A stretch of DNA of 64,000 nt from Thermohalobaculum sp963822985 (GTDB lineage: Bacteria > Pseudomonadota > Alphaproteobacteria > Rhodobacterales > Rhodobacteraceae), in assembly GCA_963822985.1 (NCBI GenBank), contig CAWGJU010000006.1:744001-808000 (forward strand), written 5' to 3'. The notes under the pieces are model-generated. The model worked only from the letters and a program-made list of their open reading frames with translations, was not told the origin of the DNA and made no database searches. The position numbers and the translations under genes were made by a program. Positions 54,052-62,174 of this stretch are shown here, piece by piece (within the stretch, counting starts at the first letter, position 1; each line of letters opens with the position of its first letter).

Positions 54052-54390
54052 TCAGCCGGCCGGCTCGAGCCAATGCTCGAAGATCTCGGCGTCGATCGTA
54101 TCGTCGGGCCGGTCGGTGTCGTCGCCCCACAACTCGGCCATTGTGAAGCGGACGCGGTAGAGCGGCTTGGCCGGCAGACCGTCGCGGCCATAGGCGAGCT
54201 CTTCGGGGTTGGCGAAGGCGCCGCAGATGCGCTCGACCCGGCCGGTACGGCCGCGCAGGTAGTAGGGCGTGCGGATGTGGCCGGGCGCGATGCCCGTGCG
54301 CACGCGCACCACGTCGCCAGGGCCGAAGCGCGGATTGGCTACCGGATAGGGCGGCGGAAACCCCGGCGGGTCGATCTGCGGAAGCGTCAT
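54052..54390 (-). CDS. Nitrile hydratase beta-subunit, C-terminal half as a separate protein
   Basis: 112-aa SH3-like domain corresponding to the C-terminal half of nitrile hydratase beta, and to the alpha subunit of thiocyanate hydrolase. RFGPGDVVRVRTGIAPGHIRTPYYLRGRTGRVERICGAFANPEELAYGRDGLPAKPLYRVRFTMAELWG is diagnostic. ATG 54390 overlaps the cupin stop by four bases (ATGA). The gap to the catalytic-subunit start is 11 bp. Confidence 0.88.
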   Translation of the reverse strand: MTLPQIDPPGFPPPYPVANPRFGPGDVVRVRTGIAPGHIRTPYYLRGRTGRVERICGAFANPEELAYGRDGLPAKPLYRVRFTMAELWGDDTDRPDDTIDAEIFEHWLEPAG

Positions 54391-54896
54391 GCCGACCTCT
54401 CCGGCAGCGGCGTTCTGGAGAAATAGTCGAACGGGCCGAAGCCGTCGGAATCGGCGATCTCGAACAGGGTGCGGCCGCGCACGATTCGCTTGCCGGCGGT
54501 CGGGAAGTCGACGATCTCGCCCGGCGCGTTCTCGCCGCCGGCGAGGCACAGGAGGTCGTCGGTCTCGGACGGGTTCTCGACCGCATGGGCCGGCCCGCCC
54601 GGCGGGAACGCGACGAATCCGCCGGGGCCGAGCCTGTGGCGCGCATCGTCCAGCCGGATCTCGGCCGTGCCGGCGAGGATGAAGACCCACTCCTCCTCGA
54701 CATGGTGGCGGTGGAGCGGAAAGGCCCGCCGTCCGGGCGGCACACGGACGAGGTTGACGCCGGCCCGCGCCAGCCGCGCGACGCGCGAGATCGGCGTCAG
54801 CACCGCCTCGGCCCCATCGTCGAGCGGGTGCCGGAAGCGGAACGAGCTCGCGGCGAGCTCGTCGGCCGTCCACACGAGCTTTGTCTCGTCAGGCAC
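54387..54896 (-). CDS. Cupin-domain protein embedded in the nitrile hydratase-like operon
   Basis: 169-aa cupin. The barrel core has FPLHRHHVEEEWVFILAGTAEIRLDD (cupin motif 1: HxH then E) and PPGGPAHAVENPSETDDLLCLAG (motif 2: G/P then H). A GTG start at 54896 is chosen because GGGGGAGAG lies five bases upstream and an upstream in-frame ATG overlaps the preceding gene. It sits between the two halves of the split beta subunit, which is unusual. Its role is unknown; a metal-binding or small-molecule-binding accessory is possible. Confidence 0.8.
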   Translation of the reverse strand: MPDETKLVWTADELAASSFRFRHPLDDGAEAVLTPISRVARLARAGVNLVRVPPGRRAFPLHRHHVEEEWVFILAGTAEIRLDDARHRLGPGGFVAFPPGGPAHAVENPSETDDLLCLAGGENAPGEIVDFPTAGKRIVRGRTLFEIADSDGFGPFDYFSRTPLPERSA

Positions 54897-54915
54897 GCGC
54901 GCTCTCCCCCGGCTC

Positions 54916-55299
54916 TCAGTGCCCGCCCCGGGAGGCGCCCTGGGTCTCACTTCGGGTCTCGCCCTGGGCCTCGCCATAGGTGGCGCCGCGCGCTCGGACG
55001 GCGTCCATCCTGGCGTTCAGCTCCTCGACGGTGAACGCGCCCGCTTCGAGCAGGTTCTGCGTCGTCGCGGCGATCCAGCGCTCGTAGTAGGTCATGGTCT
55101 CGAACGCCTCCTCGCCCATATCCTCGAGCGCGCGGCGCAGCGCGTCGACGGTGGCCAGCCCGCGCGCGTTCGCGATGGCGCGCAGCGCGTCGACGCGCTT
55201 TTCCCACAGCGCGTGATCGTGCTCGTGCCGGTCCACCGACCCGGCCTCCGTCCCGCCCAGGTCGTGCCAGCGCCGGCCGGTCTCTAACTCGCTTGCCAT
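54916..55299 (-). CDS. Nitrile hydratase beta-subunit, N-terminal half as a separate protein
   Basis: 127-aa helical protein homologous to the N-terminal half of nitrile hydratase beta and to the beta subunit of thiocyanate hydrolase. RRWHDLGGTEAGSV, HALWEKRVDALRAIANARGLATVDALRRALEDMGEEAFETMTYYERWIAATTQNLLEAGAFTVEEL, including the typical YYERW, matches. Nitrile hydratase activators share this fold, so an accessory role cannot be excluded. First gene of the leftward operon; ATG 55299. Confidence 0.82.
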   Translation of the reverse strand: MASELETGRRWHDLGGTEAGSVDRHEHDHALWEKRVDALRAIANARGLATVDALRRALEDMGEEAFETMTYYERWIAATTQNLLEAGAFTVEELNARMDAVRARGATYGEAQGETRSETQGASRGGH

Positions 55300-55428
55300 A
55301 GGAACCAGCCTATCTTCGACGCGTTGACGATCCAAGCCGGATCGTGCGGGTAATGGGCGCCGGATCGGCGCTTGCGGCGCCCGGTGCCGGCCGGCAGAGA
55401 GAGGCGGTAATCCGCCGGGAGAGGGATC

Positions 55429-55947
55429 ATGCACAAAGCATTCATCATCGCTTCGGCCTGCGCCGTCGCACTCGCCGGGCTGCCGGCGCTGAGCGCCGAC
55501 GCGGCGAGCGCCGACCTCGTGGGGCCCGACGGCCAGAACATGGGCCGGATCGAGATGATCCAGGCGCCGCACGGCGTGCTCGTCACCGTCGATGCAAGCG
55601 GGCTGGAACCGGGCCGCCACGGCTTTCACATCCACCAGACGGGCAAATGCGACGCGCCGAGCTTCGAGAGCGCCGGCGACCATTTCGCGCCGGAAGGACA
55701 CGGGCACGGCTTCCTGTCCGACGACGGCTATCACGCCGGTGACCTGCCCAACCTCTACGCCGCCGATGACGGCACGGCGCGCGCCGACGCCTTCGCCACG
55801 GCGGTCAGCCTGGAGGAGGGCGCGTTGAACAGCCTGTTCGACCAGGACGGCTCGGCCTTCATCATCCACGAGCGCATGGACAGCTATGGCGACCAGGCGG
55901 GCGCCGGCGGGCGGGTGGCCTGCGGCGTGATCACGCCCGGTCAGTGA
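55429..55947 (+). CDS. sodC: Cu/Zn superoxide dismutase
   Basis: Periplasmic Cu,Zn superoxide dismutase, 172 aa. Signal peptide (IIASACAVALAGLPALSADA), then GRHGFHIHQTGKCDAPSFESAGDHFAPEGHGHG with the metal-binding His residues, and FIIHERMDSYGDQAGAGGRVACGVI with the last copper His and the disulfide Cys. GAGAGGGATC precedes ATG 55429. Intact. Confidence 0.93.
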   Translation: MHKAFIIASACAVALAGLPALSADAASADLVGPDGQNMGRIEMIQAPHGVLVTVDASGLEPGRHGFHIHQTGKCDAPSFESAGDHFAPEGHGHGFLSDDGYHAGDLPNLYAADDGTARADAFATAVSLEEGALNSLFDQDGSAFIIHERMDSYGDQAGAGGRVACGVITPGQ

Positions 55948-55970
55948 CGTGGCGCCGCAGGTGACGGGTT

Positions 55971-56672
55971 TCACCCACCCAGCGAGCGATAGCTGACCAG
56001 GCGGTTGTTCGCCGGCATCGGCGTTACCTGCGGCGGGCCGAGGTCCGTCGAGGCGGCGAGGGCCGAGAGGTCGTCGAGGTCGCGCACGCCCCAGCCCGGG
56101 TCCTCGGCCCGGAGCATCGCGTCGAACTGTTCATTGCCCCCGCCCGTATGGCGACCGCCCTCCTTGAACGGGCCGTAGAAGATGAGAGCGCCGCCCGGCG
56201 CGAGCGCCCGGCCGGCGTCGCGCACAATGCCCTCGGCCACTTCCCACGGGGCGATGTGGATGACGTTGATCGCCAGCACGGCAGCCAGGGAACGGGGTGG
56301 CGTGCTAGCGCCCGAAGACGGGTGCGCGCGGTCGAGCTGCCCGAGATCGGGCCAAGGCTTGGCCGCGTCGAGCCGGATCGGCGGGCGGAGATTGGCGAGC
56401 CCGCTTGTCGCCGCCCAGGCGCGGATGCTCTCGAGACAGGCGTCGACGCGCTCGGAGGGCTGCCAGTCGAGGCCGGGGAACGCCGCGGCGAGCGCGGCGA
56501 CATGCTGGCCGGTGCCCGATCCGATCTCGAGCACCGTTCCCGAAGCTCCGGCCAGCAACGGCCCCAGCGCGTCGATGATCGGTTGCCGGTTGCGCTCGGC
56601 CGAGGGCGCCACCAGCCGGCCGCCGGCCGTCGCCGCGACCGGGTCGGTGGTGATGCGCCCGCGGCCGCTCAC
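55971..56672 (-). CDS. DUF938 class I SAM-dependent methyltransferase
   Basis: 233-aa protein of the DUF938 methyltransferase family. APSAERNRQPIIDALGPLL is the family start. The SAM loop VLEIGSGTGQHVAALAAAFPGLDWQPSE is near residue 48. VLAINVIHIAPWEVAEGIVRDAGRAL and LIFYGPFKEGGRHTGGGNEQFDAMLRAEDPGWGVRDLDDL follow. The GTG start is two bases upstream of the infC stop in sequence. Target unknown. Confidence 0.86.
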   Translation of the reverse strand: MSGRGRITTDPVAATAGGRLVAPSAERNRQPIIDALGPLLAGASGTVLEIGSGTGQHVAALAAAFPGLDWQPSERVDACLESIRAWAATSGLANLRPPIRLDAAKPWPDLGQLDRAHPSSGASTPPRSLAAVLAINVIHIAPWEVAEGIVRDAGRALAPGGALIFYGPFKEGGRHTGGGNEQFDAMLRAEDPGWGVRDLDDLSALAASTDLGPPQVTPMPANNRLVSYRSLGG

Positions 56673-56673
56673 A

Positions 56674-57219
56674 TCAGTGTTTCAGGGGTGCGGCGACCAT
56701 CACCATCTGACGGCCCTCCATCTTGGGCATGGCCTCGATCTTGGCGAGCCCGTCGATCTCGCCGGCGATCTTCTGCAAAAGCTCGCGGCCGATTTCCTGG
56801 TGCGCCATCTCGCGCCCGCGGAACCGCAGCGTCACCTTTACCTTGTCGCCGCCCTCGAGGAACTTGGTCACGTTCCGCATCTTGACATCATAGTCATGCG
56901 TGTCGATGTTTGGCCGGAACTTGACTTCCTTGACCTCGATGACTTTTTGCTTTTTCTTGGCCTCGTTGGCCTTCTTCTGCGACTCGTACTTGAACTTGCC
57001 GAAGTCCATGATCTTGCAGACGGGGGGATCGGCGTTCGGCGAAATCTCGACGAGGTCGAGACCGGCCTCCTCGGCCATGCGAACGGCGTCGCGCGGGTCG
57101 ACAACGCCGTGGTTGTTGCCCTCGTGGTCGATGAGGCGGATCTCCGGGTTGCGGATCATCCGGTTGACGCGCGGGCCCGTGTCGCGGGTAGGCGGCGCCT
57201 GGTGCGGTCGTCTGGCTAT
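56674..57219 (-). CDS. infC: Translation initiation factor IF-3 with an AUA start
   Basis: Anti-association and fidelity factor of translation, 181 aa. MIRNPEIRLIDHEGNNHGVVDPRDAVRMAEEAGLDLVEISPNADPPVCKIMDFGKFKYE is the N domain. The C domain has VKEVKFRPNIDTHDYDVKMRN and VTLRFRGREMAHQEIG. The frame extends upstream of ATG 57159 as ARRPHQAPPTRDTGPRVNR, usual in alphaproteobacterial IF-3, and ends at ATA 57219, eight bases after AGGAG. No AUG/GUG/UUG start gives that N-terminus. Non-AUG starts are the classic basis of infC autoregulation (AUU in E. coli). No rpmI-rplT follows. Confidence 0.93.
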   Translation of the reverse strand: MARRPHQAPPTRDTGPRVNRMIRNPEIRLIDHEGNNHGVVDPRDAVRMAEEAGLDLVEISPNADPPVCKIMDFGKFKYESQKKANEAKKKQKVIEVKEVKFRPNIDTHDYDVKMRNVTKFLEGGDKVKVTLRFRGREMAHQEIGRELLQKIAGEIDGLAKIEAMPKMEGRQMVMVAAPLKH

Positions 57220-57276
57220 GGGTCGTTCTCCTGTTCCGCGCCCCGGGTGACAGGCCGGAGCTTCTCGATGGTGAAG

Positions 57277-57294
57277 GGCGGCAGTACTGCCGCC
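57277..57294. promoter_or_regulatory. 18-bp perfect palindrome upstream of infC
   Basis: GGCGGCAGTACTGCCGCC, 58 bp before the infC start codon. A -10-like TATATT on the same strand lies at 57304-57309, just upstream of it. It may be an operator or a leader stem. Confidence 0.5.
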
Positions 57295-57373
57295 AACCCG
57301 GTCAATATAGCCGTTAACGCGCGTCGGGAAAAGGCTCGGCCTGGCGCCAGGGCGACGAGAGTCGCCCCTGCGG

Positions 57374-58189
57374 CTAGTTATCCGTCGGGGCGAAGCCCGC
57401 AGCCGGCAGGACGAGCACCGTCGGCGCCGACGGCAATGTGTCGAAAGCGACGTCGATCATCGGCGATTCGCTCAGCTCGATGGCGAACTCGTCCTGCATG
57501 CCGCGCAGGAACTGCTCGAGCGAATACGGGCCGAAGGCGTGCATCGGCAGCACGAGCCGCGCCTTCAGCGTCTTGAGCACCTCGATCATGCCGGGCAGGT
57601 CCAGCGTGTAGGAGCCATCGACCGGCGCCATGACGATGTCGAGATAGCCGACACGCGCGTACTGCGCCTCGTCGAGCACGTGATGCAGGTGCCCCAGATG
57701 GCCGATGCACAGATCGGCGACCTCGAAGACGAAGATCGAGTTGCCGTCCTTCTCGGGCGCGCCCCAGCCGCGGATATCGGTCGTCACGTTGCGGATGGTG
57801 ACGTCGCCGAGGGTCAGCATGTGCTCGGCCGGGCCGCCCGCCGGGTTCCAGCCGCGCAGCACGTTCGGGATGCCGGGGTCGGGCGCGTTCGTATAGTGCG
57901 TCGTGTGGGCGTGGTTCATCGTGACCACGTCGGGCAATCGCCCGGCCCCATGATTGCCGAAATAGTCGGTGACGATGACCACGCCCTGCTCGGTCTCGAT
58001 CCGGAAGGCCGAGTGCGCGACATAGGTGATGCGCACCGAGCGCGGGCGGATGCCGTCATTGCCAAGCTCGGCGTACCGCACGCCCGGATAGTCGCGCCGC
58101 AGCTCCTCGACAAAGGCGTAGCACAGGCTGGCGCGGGCGGCGCCGGGCAAAGCGGCGATGATCAGGCAGAGGGCAATGACGATGCGCAT
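57374..58189 (-). CDS. Secreted MBL-fold metallohydrolase
   Basis: 271-aa exported protein. Signal peptide (IVIALCLIIAALPGAARA), then a UlaG-like beta-lactamase-fold core: VRITYVAHSAFRIETEQGVVIVTDYFGNHG, VVTMNHAHTTHYTN (HxHxxH-like metal motif), DLCIGHLGHLHHVL and VMAPVDGSYTLDLPGMIEVLKTLKARLVLPMHAFGP. The activity is hydrolytic by family; the substrate is unknown. It lies upstream of infC on the same strand with a 154-bp gap. Confidence 0.83.
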   Translation of the reverse strand: MRIVIALCLIIAALPGAARASLCYAFVEELRRDYPGVRYAELGNDGIRPRSVRITYVAHSAFRIETEQGVVIVTDYFGNHGAGRLPDVVTMNHAHTTHYTNAPDPGIPNVLRGWNPAGGPAEHMLTLGDVTIRNVTTDIRGWGAPEKDGNSIFVFEVADLCIGHLGHLHHVLDEAQYARVGYLDIVMAPVDGSYTLDLPGMIEVLKTLKARLVLPMHAFGPYSLEQFLRGMQDEFAIELSESPMIDVAFDTLPSAPTVLVLPAAGFAPTDN

Positions 58190-58279
58190 GTGCGGGCTCC
58201 TCCCTTGACGCAGGGAGAGGGTAGCGCGGGCGCCGCGGATGTCAGCCCGCGCCGGAGGCGATGACGCGGCGGCGCGCCG

Positions 58280-58721
58280 TCAGATAGGCTGCGCCGCCGG
58301 CGCGATCGGCCAGATCCGGTCGAAGCCCAGATGGAAGACATAGGCGTAGCAGACGCATGCAACGGTCAGGCCGAGATCGACGGCGAGCGCGGACCAGAGG
58401 CTGAACCCCGTCAGGTACATGATGATGGGGACGGTGACGATCGCGGAACTGCCCTCGTTCGAGACGGCGTGCACGAGACGCCAGCCATGCGGGCGGTCGC
58501 TGGCGCAGCGGCGGGCGAGCTTCACCTCGGCCCAGTCGAAGGCGATGTTGTGGAGGGGCGTCCAGACGAGCATCGCCGCCGACAGTGCGACCAGCAGCGT
58601 CGTCGAACTCGGCGATCGATGCGTCGACGGCGAGGGCGTAGAGCGGAGTGATCAGTAGGACGCCGCAGCCCTCGTAGCAGAGCGTCTGGATGGCCCGCTC
58701 GCGCGCGGATCGCAGCTGCAT
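58280..58721 (-). CDS. PACE-family (AceI-like) efflux protein (one-base insertion)
   Basis: About 146 aa after correction, the normal PACE length; two bacterial transmembrane pair (BTP) domains. First half: MQLRSARERAIQTLCYEGCGVLLITPLYALAVDASIAE (conserved Glu in helix 1). The frame breaks at GAACTC (58605-58610). Read as GACTC it continues STTLLVALSAAMLVWTPLHNIAFDWAE, then RRCASDRPHGWRLVHAVSNEGSSAIVTVPIIMYLTGFSLWSALAVDLGLTVACVCYAYVFHLGFDRIWP. AceI relatives export biocides such as chlorhexidine and polyamines. Confidence 0.85.
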
Positions 58722-58826
58722 GACGCCCTCGACCTCCGTCTTCTGACGAGTCGGAGAGGATTGTGCGACGCGAGCGGGATGCGCGCTGTGATGGAAGCTA
58801 CAAACCTGGACGCGAACGGCGCCGGG

Positions 58827-60797
58827 TCAGGCCCTCGGCTCGTGCCCCTGCGCCAGATCGGGCGGCAGCGATTCCTCGGCGAGGTGGGCGAACGCCTCGC
58901 CGAGGGGCAGGACGCGCTGGCCCTTCTGGCCGAGGCGGCGGATCGAGACGGTATGGTCCTCGACCTCCTGCCGGCCGACGGCGAGGATCACTGGCACATG
59001 CGCGTCCGAATGCTCGCGGACCTTGTAGTTGATCTTCTCGTTGCGCTTGTCGATCTCGACCCGCATGCCGGCCGATCGCAGGCGGGCCGCGACCTCGTCG
59101 GCATAGTCGTCGGCGTCCGAGACGATGGTGGCGATCACGATCTGGCGCGGCGCCAACCACAGCGGGAAACGGCCGGCGGTGTTCTCGATCAGGATGCCGA
59201 GAAAGCGCTCGAAGCTGCCGAGTATGGCGCGGTGCATCATCACCGGGCGCCTCTTCGAGCCATCGGCCGCGACGTATTCGGCATCGAGCCGCTCGGGCAG
59301 GTTGAAGTCGGCCTGAAAGGTGCCGCACTGCCATTCGCGGCCGATCGCGTCCGTCAGCTTGAAGTCGAGCTTCGGCCCATAGAAGGCGCCCTCGCCGGGA
59401 TCGACTTGGTAGTCGTTCGTCACCTTGCGGACGGCCGCCTCGAGCGCCGCCTCGGCCTTGTCCCAGACCTCGTCCGAGCCAACGCGCACCTCGGGGCGGG
59501 TGGAGAACTTGATGTCGAAGCTGGGGAAGCCGAGGTCGCGGTAGATCGAGGCCAAAAGCTCGATGAAGCGCGCGGTCTCGTCCTCGATCTGGTCCTCGGT
59601 GCAGAAGATGTGCGCGTCGTCCTGGGTGAAGCCGCGCACCCGCATCAGCCCGTGCATGGACCCGGACGGCTCGTAGCGGTGGCAGGAGCCGAACTCCATC
59701 AGGCGGAGCGGCAGGTCGCGGTAGGATTTGAGCCCGTGATTGTAGATCTGGACGTGGCCTGGGCAGTTCATCGGCTTGAGCGCATTGACGCGCTTTTCCT
59801 GCGCGTGCTCCTCCTCGACCTCGGCGATGAACATGTGCTCGCGGTACTTCTCCCAGTGGCCGGAGCGTTCCCAGAGCTTGCGGTCGATCACCTGCGGCGT
59901 GCGGATCTCCTTGTAGCCCGCGGCCTTCAGCCGGCGCCGCATATAGTCCTCGAGCACCCGGTAGACGGCCCAGCCGTTCGGGTGCCAGAAGATCATGCCG
60001 GGCGCCTCTTCCTGCATGTGGAAGAGCTCCATCTCGCGGCCGATGCGGCGGTGGTCGCGCTTGGCGGCCTCCTCCAGCATCGTCAGGTAGGCGTCGAGCT
60101 CGGTCTTGCTGGGAAAGGCGACGCCGTAGATGCGCTGCAGCATCTTGTTGCGGCTGTCGCCCCGCCAATAGGCGCCGGCGACGCTCATCAGCTTGAAGGC
60201 GTCGGGCGGCACCTGGCCGGTATGCGCCAGATGCGGGCCGCGGCAGAGGTCCTGCCAGTGGCCGTGCCAGTACATCTTGATCGCCTGGTCCTCGGGGATC
60301 GCCTCGACCAGCTCGACCTTGTAGGGCTCGCCGCGGCCCCGGTAGAAGTCGATGGCGGCTTGCCGGTCCCAGGTCTCGCAGCGCACGGCCTCGCGGGCGG
60401 CGATGATCTGGCGCATCCGCTGCTCGATCTTCTCGAAATCCTCCGTCGTGAACGGCTCGTCCCGGTCGAAATCATAGTACCAGCCGTTCTCCACGACGGG
60501 GCCGATCGTGACCTTGGTGTCGGGCCACAGCTCCTGCACCGCGCGCGCCATGATGTGCGCGGCGTCGTGCCGGATCAGCTCGAGCGTGTCCTCGTCCCTG
60601 GCGGTCAGGATCTCGAGGTGGCTGTCGCCCTGCAGCGGCTCGGAGAGATCGGCGACACGCCCGTCGATCCGCGCGGCGAGCGCCGACTTGGCGAGCGACT
60701 TCGAGATGTTCGCCGCCACCTCGCCGCCCGTCGTCCCGGCGGCATAGGCGCGCACGGCTCCGTCGGGCAAGGTGACGTTGATCAGCGGTTTCGACAT
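58827..60797 (-). CDS. thrS: Threonyl-tRNA synthetase
   Basis: Class II aminoacyl-tRNA synthetase of 656 aa. An N-terminal TGS domain (INVTLPDGAVRAYAAGTTGGEVAANISKSLAK), the editing domain with HDAAHIMARAVQELWP and HLAHTG, and the catalytic core with NALKPMNCPGHVQIY (zinc Cys), FGSCHRYEPSGSMHGLMRVRGFTQDDAHIFC, GEGAFYGPKLDF and RPVMMHRAILGSFERFLGILIE. The anticodon-binding domain ends it. In many bacteria thrS-infC-rpmI-rplT are adjacent; here two genes intervene. Confidence 0.96.
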   Translation of the reverse strand: MSKPLINVTLPDGAVRAYAAGTTGGEVAANISKSLAKSALAARIDGRVADLSEPLQGDSHLEILTARDEDTLELIRHDAAHIMARAVQELWPDTKVTIGPVVENGWYYDFDRDEPFTTEDFEKIEQRMRQIIAAREAVRCETWDRQAAIDFYRGRGEPYKVELVEAIPEDQAIKMYWHGHWQDLCRGPHLAHTGQVPPDAFKLMSVAGAYWRGDSRNKMLQRIYGVAFPSKTELDAYLTMLEEAAKRDHRRIGREMELFHMQEEAPGMIFWHPNGWAVYRVLEDYMRRRLKAAGYKEIRTPQVIDRKLWERSGHWEKYREHMFIAEVEEEHAQEKRVNALKPMNCPGHVQIYNHGLKSYRDLPLRLMEFGSCHRYEPSGSMHGLMRVRGFTQDDAHIFCTEDQIEDETARFIELLASIYRDLGFPSFDIKFSTRPEVRVGSDEVWDKAEAALEAAVRKVTNDYQVDPGEGAFYGPKLDFKLTDAIGREWQCGTFQADFNLPERLDAEYVAADGSKRRPVMMHRAILGSFERFLGILIENTAGRFPLWLAPRQIVIATIVSDADDYADEVAARLRSAGMRVEIDKRNEKINYKVREHSDAHVPVILAVGRQEVEDHTVSIRRLGQKGQRVLPLGEAFAHLAEESLPPDLAQGHEPRA

Positions 60798-60899
60798 CTC
60801 GGGGCCTCGGGGCTTGGTTTGCGGCGCAAATGGCGCGCGCGACCGCAGCCTGTCAAGGTGAGGCGGCCCCGAGCCAGCCCCGAGCCGTGGTCAGGCGGG

Positions 60900-62174
60900 T
60901 CAGGCCGACGGCACTGGCGGGTCGGCCTCGACGATGAGCTTGGCGAAAGTGCGGCCGGCGACGCGCTCGTAAAGGTCGAGGGTCGCGCGCTGCATGGCGG
61001 CCGTCGTGAAGCGGGCGTGCACGCGCGCCCGCCCCGCGAGGCCCATATGCGCCCGGGCCGAGGGGTCCATGTTCAGCGCCTGGTGGATGGTCGCGGCCAG
61101 CAGGTCGGCGTCGCCCGGCGGGTAGAGCCAGCCGGACTCGCCATGCGCCACCGTCTCGCGCGCGCCGCCATGCGCGGTGGCGATCACCGGCCGGCCCATC
61201 GCCTGCGCCTCGACCATGACGCGGCCGAAGGCCTCGGGCTCGGTCGAGGCCGAGACCACGACGGAGGAGAGCTTGTAGGCCGCCGGCATGTCCTGGCACT
61301 CGCCCACGAGATAGACGACGTCGCCCGTGCGCGTCGCCTCGATGCGCCTGGCCAACGCGGCGCGAAAGCCGCTGCCATAGTCGTCCCCGACCAGCAGCAC
61401 GGCGAAATCGGGGCCGCGCAGCTGTTTCAGCCGCGCCGCCGCGTCGACGACGTTCTCGGCGCCCTTCCAGCGGGTCAGCCGGCCCGGCATCAGCACGATC
61501 GCGCGCGTGTCCTCGACCAGCCCCCAGCTCTCGGCCAGCTTGATGCTGCGCTCGTGGCCGACCGCGTCCTCGGAGAAGACGGCGACATCGGCGCCGCGCG
61601 GAATGGTGACGATGTGCCCCTCGGGCAGGCGGTGGCGCTCGACGATCAGGTTGCGGATGAACTCCGAGATCGCGATGACCGGCCGGCCGCGCGCCATCAC
61701 CGAGTTGTAGACGCGCTTGAGCGGTAGATCCTCCTTGTAGACCCCGTGATAGGTCGTCACGAAGGCCGTGCCGGTCGAGCGCGTCGCCCAATAGGCCGAC
61801 CAAGCCGGCGCGCGCGAGCGGGCATGCACGATATCGACCCGCTCCTCGCGGATCAGCCGCCGCATCAGCCGGGCGTTCTGCCACATGGTGGCCGGGTTCT
61901 TCGACTCGACGTTCATCGGAAAGATCTCGCCGCCCGACCGCGCGATGCGGAACTCGAGCCGGCCGCCCGATGTGGCGATCAGCGCCCGGCCGCCCGCGGC
62001 GCAGATCGCCTCGGCGATCTCGAGCGTGCCGCGCTCGACGCCGCCGGTGTCGAGCCGGGGCACGACCTGCAGCACGGTCAGCGGGCGGTGCGGCTTTGAC
62101 GGATCGGGGCTTGGGCTGTAGTCGATCAGGGCGGCATCCCGACCGGCTTGCTGGCTGGAGAGCGGAGCGACCAT
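60900..62174 (-). CDS. GT4-type glycosyltransferase
   Basis: Family 4 glycosyltransferase of 424 aa (GT-B). LTVLQVVPRLDTGGVERGTLEIAEAICAAGG at the N-terminus, VHARSRAPAWSAYWATRSTGTAFVTTYHGVYKE, PRGADVAVF, and VMVEAQAMGRPVIATAHGGARETVAHGESGWLYPPGDADLLA with the EX7E-type region near TEPEAFGRVMVEAQA. Likely acts on LPS or a surface polysaccharide. The proposed ATG at 62174 overlaps the ATG of the divergent hydrolase; about 32 N-terminal residues upstream of LTVLQVV look non-conserved, so the true start could be further in. Confidence 0.88.
   Translation of the reverse strand: MVAPLSSQQAGRDAALIDYSPSPDPSKPHRPLTVLQVVPRLDTGGVERGTLEIAEAICAAGGRALIATSGGRLEFRIARSGGEIFPMNVESKNPATMWQNARLMRRLIREERVDIVHARSRAPAWSAYWATRSTGTAFVTTYHGVYKEDLPLKRVYNSVMARGRPVIAISEFIRNLIVERHRLPEGHIVTIPRGADVAVFSEDAVGHERSIKLAESWGLVEDTRAIVLMPGRLTRWKGAENVVDAAARLKQLRGPDFAVLLVGDDYGSGFRAALARRIEATRTGDVVYLVGECQDMPAAYKLSSVVVSASTEPEAFGRVMVEAQAMGRPVIATAHGGARETVAHGESGWLYPPGDADLLAATIHQALNMDPSARAHMGLAGRARVHARFTTAAMQRATLDLYERVAGRTFAKLIVEADPPVPSA

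Noticed and set aside
53369..54745. Single 458-codon frame covering the catalytic hydratase subunit and the region upstream
   Set aside because: Only the part from ATG 54040 is family-like; the upstream part is an out-of-frame reading of the C-half beta gene and cupin.
58761..61727. Plus-strand frame of about 990 codons opposite thrS and the glycosyltransferase
   Set aside because: Antisense shadow of two well-supported genes; residue composition typical of reverse frames in high-GC DNA.
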